DNA of 11,365 nucleotides from Thermoplasmata archaeon (lineage in GTDB: Archaea > Thermoplasmatota > Thermoplasmata > Thermoplasmatales > Thermoplasmataceae): NCBI GenBank assembly GCA_021833045.1, contig JAKBGP010000048.1, positions 1 through 11,365 on the forward strand. Reading direction: 5' to 3'. Positions 1 to 6,441 of this stretch are shown one piece after another. The notes beneath the pieces are model-generated. The model ran no database searches. It saw only the letters and a program-made list of their open reading frames with translations, and had not been told where the DNA came from. Within the stretch, counting starts at the first letter, position 1. Each line of letters begins with the position of its first letter. The position numbers and the translations under genes are program-made.

Positions 1-439
1 TTAATAATATATCGGACTCTGCTATCATTGCCTTGGCAATATCCAACTTCCTCTTCATTCCCTTTGAATATCCATTTGCAATTACTTTAGAATCCTTCAG
101 ATCTAATTTTTCCATGATTTTAATTACATCTGCTTTAGTTTTTCCAAATATTTTAGCATAGTAGTTTAGATTTTCTTTGCCAGTCATGTTTTGAAAATAC
201 ACAGAATTTTCTGGGACATATCTTATTTTTCCAAAGACAGAGATTCTTCCCTGATAATTGGCAATTACATTGGCCAGTATTTTTAGTAGTGTGCTTTTTC
301 CTGCACCGTTTGGTCCTACTATGCAAACAATTTCTCCCTTCTTTATGTTTAAGCTTACATTATCAAGTGCCCGGTTTTTTCTAAAAATTCCATATGTTTT
401 TGAAACTTTCTCACACTCTATTAGTGAATTATATTGCAT
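1..439 (-). CDS. ABC transporter ATP-binding protein (ABC-2 exporter type), C-terminus beyond window
   Basis: This gene encodes a cytoplasmic ATPase subunit that would power an ABC transporter. The 146 visible codons (ATG at 439-437) carry a Walker A GPNGAGKST at residues 42-50 and a Q-loop region followed by NMTGKENL near 84-91. The signature motif appears as YSKGMKRKL at about 124-132, followed by DILL, the start of Walker B, where the window ends. The YSKGM form of the signature is typical of the NatA/CcmA/drug-export (ABC-2) branch, so export rather than uptake is likely. The Q-loop position reads YVPE, with glutamate where glutamine is usual. The start overlaps the preceding gene's stop by 11 bp and is preceded by a strong GGAGGGAG, which suggests translational coupling with the membrane glycoprotein gene. 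The permease is presumably encoded further left. The family call is firm; the substrate is unknown. Confidence 0.93.
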   Translation of the reverse strand, partial: MQYNSLIECEKVSKTYGIFRKNRALDNVSLNIKKGEIVCIVGPNGAGKSTLLKILANVIANYQGRISVFGKIRYVPENSVYFQNMTGKENLNYYAKIFGKTKADVIKIMEKLDLKDSKVIANGYSKGMKRKLDIAKAMIAESDILL

Positions 440-1313
440 ACCTGATCTCCCTCCACTTCCAAGTAAAGTTGTTCCATTTTTCATAAATATTGGTAACAAT
501 GAAATTGCTTTCCATAGTTTTGTTATATTTTGGCAGATATACAGCCTTATTACTGTTAATGGTTAGGTTTTTGTAATATAATAAGATCGGTACACTATTA
601 TTATTCTTTCCTGTGTTAACAAAACTGTTAACAAATTCTAATTGAATGGGATTCCTTTGTATGTGTCCTATAAACGATGCTCTAAGACTAATGTTACTAC
701 TATTATTTTCATAACCTATTTCTGGTCCCTTTACTGTAATCATATCGTTTGATAGATAGTAACTTGTTCTACAGGGGTTGTTATTTTTAAAGTTAATACT
801 TGGTATTACAACATAGTTTCCAGGGAGTGCTGACTCGTATTGCTTGCCAATCTTATTACAGCAATTGATCGGTGTAACCTGAACTGTACCATTCCAGTGC
901 AACGTTAGTGTTGTTGTTCCAGTTCCAGAAAGGGAATTTATAGGCACCTGTTCACCTAGTGAACTTATTCGGTAAAAGGTTGAATAATTACAGCAAGCGT
1001 CTCTACTTAGGCTTCTTGCATTTGAATAATAATTTACACTATTTGGAATCCATTTTTGATTGAATGTGCTATTACCAATATAGAAAATACAAATTGCATC
1101 TAATACACCGTGATTCAAGGAATATTCTGTGTGACCAGTTTCAGTCATCTGAATTGTGATATTTGTTCCTATCCCTGGCGATACACAACTTGACTGAATG
1201 CTTACAGAAAGAGCATAATGATTTTTAATACTTAATTCATATATTTTTATTCCAGTAAATATTAAAATTATCAAAAGGATAATAATTACCAGACCTTTTG
1301 TTGCCTTTTTCAT
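429..1313 (-). CDS. Unrecognised membrane-anchored extracytoplasmic protein rich in N-glycosylation sequons
   Basis: I do not recognise this 294-aa family. The N-terminus is MKKATKG followed by a hydrophobic stretch at about residues 8-24, so it is either a signal anchor or an uncleaved signal peptide. The remaining 265 residues would face outside. They contain seven cysteines (43, 75, 107, 108, 151, 152, 181), including two adjacent CC pairs. They also contain 11 N-X-S/T sequons (51, 81, 109, 141, 203, 204, 207, 238, 249, 264, 282), which fits the heavy surface glycosylation known in Thermoplasmata. No further membrane segment is evident. The ATG at 1313 is preceded by GGAGAT. The gene follows the secreted Cys-rich protein gene by 75 bp and overlaps the ABC ATPase gene. 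It may be an accessory subunit, receptor or immunity-like partner of that exporter, but this is inference from position only. Confidence 0.85.
   Translation of the reverse strand: MKKATKGLVIIILLIILIFTGIKIYELSIKNHYALSVSIQSSCVSPGIGTNITIQMTETGHTEYSLNHGVLDAICIFYIGNSTFNQKWIPNSVNYYSNARSLSRDACCNYSTFYRISSLGEQVPINSLSGTGTTTLTLHWNGTVQVTPINCCNKIGKQYESALPGNYVVIPSINFKNNNPCRTSYYLSNDMITVKGPEIGYENNSSNISLRASFIGHIQRNPIQLEFVNSFVNTGKNNNSVPILLYYKNLTINSNKAVYLPKYNKTMESNFIVTNIYEKWNNFTWKWREIRYAI
445..454 (-). promoter_or_regulatory. Strong Shine-Dalgarno of the ABC ATPase gene
   Basis: On the minus strand the bases GGAGGGAGAT lie 5 nt before the ATG at 439-437. The inner GGAG lies 8 nt from it. They sit inside the 3' end of the upstream reading frame. 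This supports the chosen start and re-initiation or coupled translation across the 11-bp overlap. It stands out because most genes here look leaderless. Confidence 0.7.
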
Positions 1314-1319
1314 TTGATT

Positions 1320-1325
1320 ATCTCC
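1320..1325 (-). promoter_or_regulatory. Shine-Dalgarno of the membrane glycoprotein gene
   Basis: GGAGAT on the minus strand ends 6 nt before the ATG at 1313-1311. No well-placed TATA box is evident in the 75-bp gap, so this gene is probably read from the promoter of the upstream gene. Confidence 0.5.
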
Positions 1326-1388
1326 AGATTATGAATTATCAATTTCTACCACTACTTAAAGATTTGCCTGGGAAAATAATTAGAATAA

Positions 1389-2297
1389 TTATGCATCTAC
1401 GTTAAATCCTCCACCTACAGTTAAGGTTTCTCCACCATATCTTCTATCATTTAATCCACAGGTCACGAAGTGGAGATCTTCTACGACATAAATGTGCGTC
1501 CATTCGTTGCTTATAGGAAAAGCTGTTCCTACATAAGTTGTGAAAGTTGTTATTTGTGAAGAAGTTGTTTCCCCTAAATTATCTGATGTTTTATAATATA
1601 GGCAATTTTTGTTTAACTCAACTGGGTCAATACAAACTGCATGATAGTTTATTGAAATACTATTGCTGAAAGATGCACCTACAGAAGCTCCACAAGCTCC
1701 TCCTCCTGCGCTAAATCCAGATTTGAATGTACATGTTACGGATTTTCCCACACCTATTTCCTTGTTGGGAACTGCATTAAGAGCTATATTATTGCAGTTA
1801 GACTGCCAGCATGCAGGTCTATTAGTACTGCTCGGTGCATCAGGTGAACAGGCAGGGTATTCAATGGTAAGAAGACCTGTCCACCCACCATTATCCCCTT
1901 TAAAGTTACAATATGTTTGTGAACCAACCTGCGGTTCTCCGCCCATTATCTGGTATCCTTTTCCCTGATATGCATTCATTAAAGTTTCAATTTGATACTC
2001 AATTACATAACACTTTTGTGGTTCACCTGTACCACTGTTATAATTTTGATATACAACCAGACATGGGTGAATCTCCAGACATGCACAACCTCCAGAAAAT
2101 GTATTACGTGAATGTAAATTACTATATGGTTTTGTACATAAAACTTCCCCATAATCCAGATCCGGAGTGACATTTACCTTTGAAGCACTTTCACCAAATT
2201 CTGAGTTCTGTAACCCTGATGTGGCTTGAACCATAGTGAATAAAAACATCATCACGCAGAATATGCTTAAACAAACCTTCATATTTTTTGATATCAC
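1389..2297 (-). CDS. Unrecognised secreted cysteine-rich protein
   Basis: This 302-aa protein matches no family I recognise. It begins with a typical Sec signal peptide: a short basic n-region (MKVC from residue 6), a hydrophobic core at about 8-22, and a plausible cleavage site after VQA at residue 25. The exported part has 14 cysteines (54, 71, 73, 79, 96, 130, 150, 163, 168, 189, 202, 222, 232, 280), an even number consistent with a disulfide-braced fold. Glycine-rich patches occur near 196-207 and 289-298. Only one sequon (N42) is present, unlike the next gene's product. No second membrane segment is visible, so it is probably released or retained by its partner. The start is uncertain: position 2297 is GTG, and an in-frame ATG at 2282 (residue 6) would also give a complete signal peptide. 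It leads the three-gene set that ends in an ABC exporter ATPase. Confidence 0.85.
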   Translation of the reverse strand: MISKNMKVCLSIFCVMMFLFTMVQATSGLQNSEFGESASKVNVTPDLDYGEVLCTKPYSNLHSRNTFSGGCACLEIHPCLVVYQNYNSGTGEPQKCYVIEYQIETLMNAYQGKGYQIMGGEPQVGSQTYCNFKGDNGGWTGLLTIEYPACSPDAPSSTNRPACWQSNCNNIALNAVPNKEIGVGKSVTCTFKSGFSAGGGACGASVGASFSNSISINYHAVCIDPVELNKNCLYYKTSDNLGETTSSQITTFTTYVGTAFPISNEWTHIYVVEDLHFVTCGLNDRRYGGETLTVGGGFNVDA

Positions 2298-2316
2298 ATA
2301 AATGTTAACTGATATA

Positions 2317-2324
2317 TATATAAA
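2317..2324 (-). promoter_or_regulatory. TATA box of the secreted Cys-rich protein operon
   Basis: On the minus strand TTTATATA is centred near 2320, within a longer TA run. This predicts transcription starting near 2294. That is compatible either with a near-leaderless GTG start at 2297 or with a roughly 12-nt leader before the ATG at 2282, and no Shine-Dalgarno is visible to decide between them. Confidence 0.6.
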
Positions 2325-2428
2325 TGTTTTTGTTATTTAAATGTTTTATTTTTCAACGCACTAATTATAAATCTTTTTTTATTTAAATTGCATTTATGAA
2401 CTATTTCCACCTTTTTTAAATCCTAAAG

Positions 2429-2468
2429 AAAAAAAGTAAAAATACAGAAAAGAATCCAAACTAAAAAA
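2429..2468 (-). terminator. Oligo-T terminator downstream of guaB
   Basis: Just past the guaB stop, the minus strand has T runs of 6 (2463-2468), 5 (2438-2442) and 7 (2429-2435). Such U-rich tracts terminate archaeal RNA polymerase without needing a hairpin. The rest of the 2298-2479 gap is AT-rich and holds no further gene that I can support. Confidence 0.55.
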
Positions 2469-2479
2469 TGGAAGTATGT

Positions 2480-3934
2480 TCAGTTCTGAAATAGTTGATA
2501 GTTTGGAGGCTCAGAAACAACCCTTATGTCGTGCGGATGGCTTTCTGTTAATCCATTATTGGTTATTCTCACAAATGATGTTTTCTGTTTCAGTTCCTGA
2601 ACGTTCCTGCATCCTGCATAACCCATACCTGCCCTTATTCCACCAGAAAGCTGATACACTACCTCTTCTACCTTTCCTCTATATGGAACAGCACCCTCAA
2701 CACCCTCTGCCACAAACTTACTTCCCGAAAATTTACCGTATCTGTCAGAGCCTTTGCTAAGGGCCCCCATAGAACCCATTCCTCTGTAGGTTTTATATTT
2801 TCTCCCGTTAATTATCATTTCGTTTCCCGGGCTCTCGTCTGTACCTGCTAATAATGAACCAAGCATAACGCAATCTGCGCCTGCAGCTATTGCCTTCACT
2901 ATATCTCCGGAAAACCTAATTCCACCATCTGCAATAACCGGTACACCAAATTCAGAGGCAACATCTGCTACATCCCCAATGGCTGTTATTTGCGGAACGC
3001 CGATACCTGCAACCACCCTTGTTGTGCATATAGAACCTGGACCAATACCTACCTTTAGGCCGTCCACTTCACAGGAAATCAGATCTTTTGCTGCATCTGC
3101 TGTTGCAATGTTTCCCACCACAATATCTACTGATAATTCCTTTTTCAGTTTTTTTATGGCTGTCAATACGTTTTCATTATGTGCATGTGCAGTGTCAATA
3201 ACTATAACATCAGCACCTTCTTTCTCCATAAGTGTTGCCCTATCGATATCAAAAGGCCCTACTGCTGCACCTACCATCAGCTGACCTTTATCATCTCTGG
3301 AAGCCAGAGGAAATTTGTGTCTTGTAGTTATGTCTTTTGAAGTTATCAACCCGACTACCTTGTGATATTTATCAACCAGCGGAAGCTTTTCTATTCTGTG
3401 ATCATAAAGGATTTTCCTCGCTTCTTCAGGGTCAATATTGTCCTCAGCAAAGACCACGTCTTTTGTCATGATTTCTTTTACCTTTCCCTCTTTCCTTTCA
3501 GAAAATTCCATGTCTCTTTTTGTAACAATACCAACAAGTTTTTCTCCAACAACGACTGGAAATCCAGCTATTCCCTTTGTCTCCATTATATTTCTTGCAA
3601 CACTAATTGGAGTTTCCTGATCTATGGTGTGAACGTTTCTAATTATAAGTGATTCTGCTCTCTTTACCCTTCTTACCATGGTCGCTTCTTCATTTCTTGA
3701 CATGTTTCTATGTATAATTCCTATTCCACCGATTCTTGACATTGCTACGGCCATTTCCCATTCAGTCACGGTATCCATTGGAGAAGATATGATGGGAGTG
3801 TTGAGTTTAATACGCTTTGAAAACACACTTTTTATCTCTGTTTCTCTTGGTTCAATAGGTGATCTTCTTGGCATTACAAGTACATCGTCAAAAGTTAATC
3901 CTTCCTTTGCTTTAGAAAGTTTTTCTGTATACAT
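2480..3934 (-). CDS. guaB: IMP dehydrogenase
   Basis: This enzyme oxidises IMP to XMP with NAD+, the committed step of GTP synthesis in the cytoplasm. The 484-aa protein has the full family length. The first part of the barrel (LTFDDVLV, residues 13-20) is interrupted by a tandem CBS (Bateman) module at about 95-205, including IMTKDVV and VVGLITSKDI. The catalytic loop GIGPGSICTTR (about 296-306) contains the active-site Cys303. ADGGIR (335-340) binds the phosphate region, and the flap YRGMGSMGALSKGSDRY carries the catalytic Arg-Tyr pair (398-399). All key residues are present, so it should be active. The ATG at 3934 is supported by a TATA box centred 26 bp upstream. It appears monocistronic, lying between the mqnA end and the secretion genes on the same strand. 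Confidence 0.97.
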   Translation of the reverse strand: MYTEKLSKAKEGLTFDDVLVMPRRSPIEPRETEIKSVFSKRIKLNTPIISSPMDTVTEWEMAVAMSRIGGIGIIHRNMSRNEEATMVRRVKRAESLIIRNVHTIDQETPISVARNIMETKGIAGFPVVVGEKLVGIVTKRDMEFSERKEGKVKEIMTKDVVFAEDNIDPEEARKILYDHRIEKLPLVDKYHKVVGLITSKDITTRHKFPLASRDDKGQLMVGAAVGPFDIDRATLMEKEGADVIVIDTAHAHNENVLTAIKKLKKELSVDIVVGNIATADAAKDLISCEVDGLKVGIGPGSICTTRVVAGIGVPQITAIGDVADVASEFGVPVIADGGIRFSGDIVKAIAAGADCVMLGSLLAGTDESPGNEMIINGRKYKTYRGMGSMGALSKGSDRYGKFSGSKFVAEGVEGAVPYRGKVEEVVYQLSGGIRAGMGYAGCRNVQELKQKTSFVRITNNGLTESHPHDIRVVSEPPNYQLFQN

Positions 3935-3955
3935 GTTGGAGTTAGAAAATATGAA

Positions 3956-3972
3956 TATTTAAAACTTTATAA
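3956..3972 (-). promoter_or_regulatory. Tandem TATA boxes of guaB
   Basis: On the minus strand TTTAAATA (3963-3956) is centred about 26 bp before the guaB ATG at 3934, the spacing expected for a leaderless mRNA. A second element, TTTATAAA (3972-3965), lies 9 bp further upstream and would give a short leader of about 8 nt. Confidence 0.6.
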
Positions 3973-4011
3973 ACTTATACAAGGTTTCCTTCTCGCTTTA
4001 CTAATATTATC

Positions 4012-4018
4012 AAAAAAA
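4012..4018 (-). terminator. Oligo-T terminator downstream of mqnA
   Basis: A run of about seven T on the minus strand lies a few bases after the mqnA TAG stop at 4022. It is a plausible U-tract terminator separating the mqnE-mqnA transcript from guaB. Confidence 0.45.
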
Positions 4019-4021
4019 TAG

Positions 4022-4801
4022 CTATTTTCTAATAGAGTTCTCATCAATATTTTCAAGGAATATATCCTCACTGATTTCATCATAATATTTCATGAAAGTA
4101 AGGATTTCTTTTTTCATCAAATTGTTCAGATCATATGTGAGAGAGCTATAGTATTCAGCCAGGATGCTCTTTTCCAGATTGTGTTCTTTTGATATCCTTT
4201 CTAAATCCCGGGTTATTGTCCACCTTGGAATATTCTTCAACTGAATTAAATTTTCATCATATTCCCTTCCATTGAGACTAGCAGTTACTGCATAAATTGA
4301 ATGCATATTGAACAGCTTGGATATCATATGGGTAATGTCAAATATAATCTTTGTATCAGTTCTATATATGTCAAGAGCTCTGTTACCTATTACCAGAGCA
4401 AAATCTTCTTCCTTTAGTAAATCACCAACGGAGTTGTTCCTGCTTCTTATTAACTCAGACCCCGGATACAGTCTTTGGAGGATGAGTTTCAGAAAGAATG
4501 CTGTAGTTTCTGTTTCAGATGTTACTGCAATTCTCATTCCTGGAAATGGATCACTACCATTTGATATGAGTAGGTTTGAATCTGATTTACCCTTGCCAGA
4601 TATTGTAGGTCCATCAACAAGCACCAGTGATTTCCTGTTCTTGAAGTAGTCAATGAGTGAGATCATTGCATAATCTACTTTTCCATATAGCAGGTCTCTA
4701 AGATTACTCCTTGTATCACTACGGGAAACTTCAAATTTTTCTGTAGCAATATAGTCCAGTGGATCACTGTGTATTAGATTAATTAACCTTAAACTGTTCA
4801 A
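4022..4801 (-). CDS. mqnA: Chorismate dehydratase MqnA (futalosine pathway), divergent
   Basis: MqnA dehydrates chorismate to 3-enolpyruvylbenzoate, the entry step of the futalosine route to menaquinone. The 259-aa protein is related in layout to the MqnA/periplasmic-binding fold but has no signal peptide. It has an N-terminal strand with LINLIHSDPLDYI and GKVDYAMISLIDYF (about 40-53). VDGPTISGKGKSDSNLLIS (62-80) matches the family's 'GP..S..L.S' segment. After MRIAVTSETET come DFALVIGNRALDI and FDITHMISKLFNMHSIYAV. Sequence conservation is modest, so the call leans partly on context: its start overlaps the mqnE stop by 4 bp (TTGA). The start codon is TTG at 4801 with GGGGT 5 nt upstream; the first in-frame ATG lies 40-odd codons in and would cut into the fold. 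An alternative assignment is a generic MqnA/MqnD-family protein. Confidence 0.85.
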   Translation of the reverse strand: MNSLRLINLIHSDPLDYIATEKFEVSRSDTRSNLRDLLYGKVDYAMISLIDYFKNRKSLVLVDGPTISGKGKSDSNLLISNGSDPFPGMRIAVTSETETTAFFLKLILQRLYPGSELIRSRNNSVGDLLKEEDFALVIGNRALDIYRTDTKIIFDITHMISKLFNMHSIYAVTASLNGREYDENLIQLKNIPRWTITRDLERISKEHNLEKSILAEYYSSLTYDLNNLMKKEILTFMKYYDEISEDIFLENIDENSIRK

Positions 4802-5916
4802 AAGTACCCCTTCAGGTTGTAGAAAGTATCTCTTTTTGCTGGTATTTTACCTATTTCTGATACAAGTCTTCCTAGCTCTTCAACAGTGGTCATTTCGTGC
4901 CTATTTGTGGCACCGAATATCTTTTCACTTATGGCCGTTCCAACCAGATCGTTTCCACCTCCAGTAAGTGCCATCTGTCCTATTCCCTTGCCCATTGATA
5001 CCCAGTATACACTAATATTTCTCATCCACTTTCCCATTATCATTCTTGCCAGTGCTATTACCTTTAGATCCTTCTCACCAGATGCAGGTCCTGTTACTTT
5101 TCCCATCTTCAGTAGAGGTGTATTCTCAGGACTGAACTTCAATGGAATAAATGATAAGAAGCCGCCTGTTGTTGCCTGTAGATCTCTTAGCCTGACCATG
5201 TGATCTATTATGTGACTCCAGTTTTCAACACTTCCATATGTCATTGTGGAGTTTCCCTTGATTCCCATTTCGTGAATGATCTTTGCATCCTCTAGCCACT
5301 TTTCACCGCTTATCTTCTCACTTGTACTCATTATTTTCCTGATCTCTGAATCAAATATTTCAGCACCACCGCCTGTATGTGCTTCCATTCCAGCATTATG
5401 AAACCTCGTTACAGTTTCCCTGAGTGAGTTGCCTGTTGTTCTTGCAATGAAGTCGATCTCCGGAATAGTAAGCGCTTTAAGAGTTGCCTCTGGCATATAT
5501 TTTTTAACCGTTCTGAATACATCTTCGTAATATTCCATCGGAAGATAAGGATTGAAACCTCCAACAATATGAATTTCAGTTGGATTATACTGTCTTGCTT
5601 TTTCAAGTTCTCTTTTAATATCTTCTATGGACAGTTCATATCCCTTATCGGTCTTTCCCTTAATTTTAGCTGGTACATAAAAAGCACATATGGGACAACT
5701 GGCAGCGCAATAATTACTATAGTTAATATTGTATGATACGGCAAATGTTACTGTATTACCGACCTGATAATCTGTAAGGTTGTCCGCCATGGACATTAAT
5801 TCCTGCATATTGAATTGCTCCAGTAATTCGGCTCCCTCCTGACGATTCAGTTTATGACCTGCTTTCAGAAGATCAATCCAGTAATCCTGAGCATAAGAAT
5901 TTATCATGATAATCAT
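4798..5916 (-). CDS. mqnE: Aminofutalosine synthase MqnE (radical SAM)
   Basis: MqnE joins 3-enolpyruvylbenzoate to S-adenosylmethionine to give 6-amino-6-deoxyfutalosine, the step directly after MqnA. The 372-aa protein has the radical SAM CX3CX2C cluster motif at C70-C74-C77 (CAASCPICAFY). Family blocks follow: EIHIVGGFNPYLPMEYY (about 114-130), LKALTIPEIDFIAR, GGGAEIF (182-188), KISGEKWLE (201-209), and FIPLKFSPENTPL (256-268). The HIVGG block, the LKA..IPEIDF block and the KISGEKW block separate it from MqnC and from the F420 enzymes CofG/CofH. It is the first gene of a two-gene minus-strand operon with mqnA. The N-terminus offers ATG at 5916 or at 5907; either is possible. It is a paralogue of the divergently transcribed mqnC. 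Confidence 0.93.
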   Translation of the reverse strand: MIIMINSYAQDYWIDLLKAGHKLNRQEGAELLEQFNMQELMSMADNLTDYQVGNTVTFAVSYNINYSNYCAASCPICAFYVPAKIKGKTDKGYELSIEDIKRELEKARQYNPTEIHIVGGFNPYLPMEYYEDVFRTVKKYMPEATLKALTIPEIDFIARTTGNSLRETVTRFHNAGMEAHTGGGAEIFDSEIRKIMSTSEKISGEKWLEDAKIIHEMGIKGNSTMTYGSVENWSHIIDHMVRLRDLQATTGGFLSFIPLKFSPENTPLLKMGKVTGPASGEKDLKVIALARMIMGKWMRNISVYWVSMGKGIGQMALTGGGNDLVGTAISEKIFGATNRHEMTTVEELGRLVSEIGKIPAKRDTFYNLKGYF

Positions 5917-5942
5917 AGATTACTTGGTATCAAATAAAATTT

Positions 5943-5954
5943 TTTTAAAATAAA
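5943..5954 (-). promoter_or_regulatory. Probable TATA box of the mqnE-mqnA operon
   Basis: On the minus strand an AT-rich TTTATTTTAAAA element is centred about 26-34 bp upstream of the mqnE ATG at 5916. It fits leaderless or short-leader transcription. The surrounding sequence is so AT-rich that the exact box is uncertain. Confidence 0.4.
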
Positions 5955-6288
5955 TTGTATCTAGTTTAATTTTGAGTTTTTATAGAAAATTTTAACCTTT
6001 ATAGAATTTAAATTGTAGTAATTACACAAGTTATATTCCGAAACATTTAATCAATCTTTTAACCGGGTTCTTATGAACAATACGGTAAAACTCAATCTGG
6101 TAACTTCATGTTATTTTAGATTTTTTGCGTTAAGAGAGTTGGTTAAATCATTCACAGAAATCTTAAAAATTGATTTGTTTGATAGATATTGCTTTTGAAA
6201 AAGATGGTAAGCGAGTTGGAGTGAACTGTATTCAAATGTATTGGCATATTCAATATATAACTTTGCTTGAGCATTTAACTATTCAAAA

Positions 6289-6344
6289 ATATTAAATTCA
6301 ATAAGTAAGCAAAAACTAGGTGATTGTATGATTCAATTTAATAC
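6289..6344. repeat. Imperfect inverted repeat upstream of mqnC
   Basis: The arms at 6289-6302 (atattaaattcaat) and 6331-6344 (attcaatttaatac) match as inverted copies at 12 of 14 positions across a 28-bp spacer. It could be an operator or an RNA hairpin. The AT-rich composition makes chance pairing fairly likely. Confidence 0.3.
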
Positions 6345-6384
6345 TCTGTTAGACAATCAACCCTGTATTAAAAATAACCTTTAA
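6328..6384 (+). CDS. Possible 18-residue leader or small ORF with Shine-Dalgarno
   Basis: An ATG at 6328 opens 18 codons (MIQFNTLLDN...CIKNNL) ending at TAA 6382-6384. It is preceded at 6318-6324 by AGGTGAT, close to the canonical archaeal Shine-Dalgarno, with a 4-nt spacer. It ends 57 bp ahead of the likely mqnC start. It could be a small protein, a leader peptide or the remnant of a decayed gene. Nothing but the ribosome-binding site argues that it is translated. Confidence 0.25.
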   Translation: MIQFNTLLDNQPCIKNNL

Positions 6385-6412
6385 GTTGCTATGATAATAA
6401 TATTTACAATTG

Positions 6413-6420
6413 TTTATAAC
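6413..6420 (+). promoter_or_regulatory. TATA box deciding the mqnC start
   Basis: TTTATAAC at 6413-6420 is centred about 26 bp before the ATG at 6442, which is what a leaderless archaeal transcript needs. It falls inside the longer open frame that begins at ATG 6391, so it argues that the upstream 17 codons are not part of the protein. Confidence 0.6.
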
Positions 6421-6441
6421 CTCCAGTTCAATTCTAAATTT

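Larger units (their letters stand above)
5955..6412. other. Divergent intergenic region between mqnE and mqnC with possible gene remnant
   Basis: No intact gene can be supported here. On the plus strand an open stretch from 6022 to 6198 (about 58 codons, with a segment reading FFALRELVKSFTEILKIDL) ends in TGA. The next frame then continues protein-like (FEKDGKRVG...) to a TAA near 6288. This resembles one reading frame broken by a frameshift, perhaps an old transposase or other gene relic, but no family is recognisable. The remaining bases carry the mqnE and mqnC promoters, an imperfect inverted repeat and a tiny ORF, listed separately. Confidence 0.3.

Noticed and set aside
258..566. 102-codon plus-strand open frame
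   Set aside because: It is antisense to the Walker A region of the ABC ATPase and to the end of the membrane glycoprotein gene, which have clear protein features; no Shine-Dalgarno, TATA box or motif of its own.
1663..2170. Plus-strand frames of 101 and 85 codons
   Set aside because: They lie wholly opposite the secreted Cys-rich gene; the proline-rich translation reflects its glycine codons read in reverse.
2476..3962. Several plus-strand frames across the guaB region
   Set aside because: They are antisense shadows of a complete IMP dehydrogenase with intact catalytic motifs.
5409..5606. 65-codon minus-strand frame
   Set aside because: It overlaps mqnE in another frame on the same strand and interrupts conserved mqnE sequence; no start signals.
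6391..6441. 17-residue N-terminal extension of mqnC as a membrane anchor
   Set aside because: Radical SAM MqnC is cytoplasmic, and a TATA box correctly spaced for the ATG at 6442 lies inside the extension.
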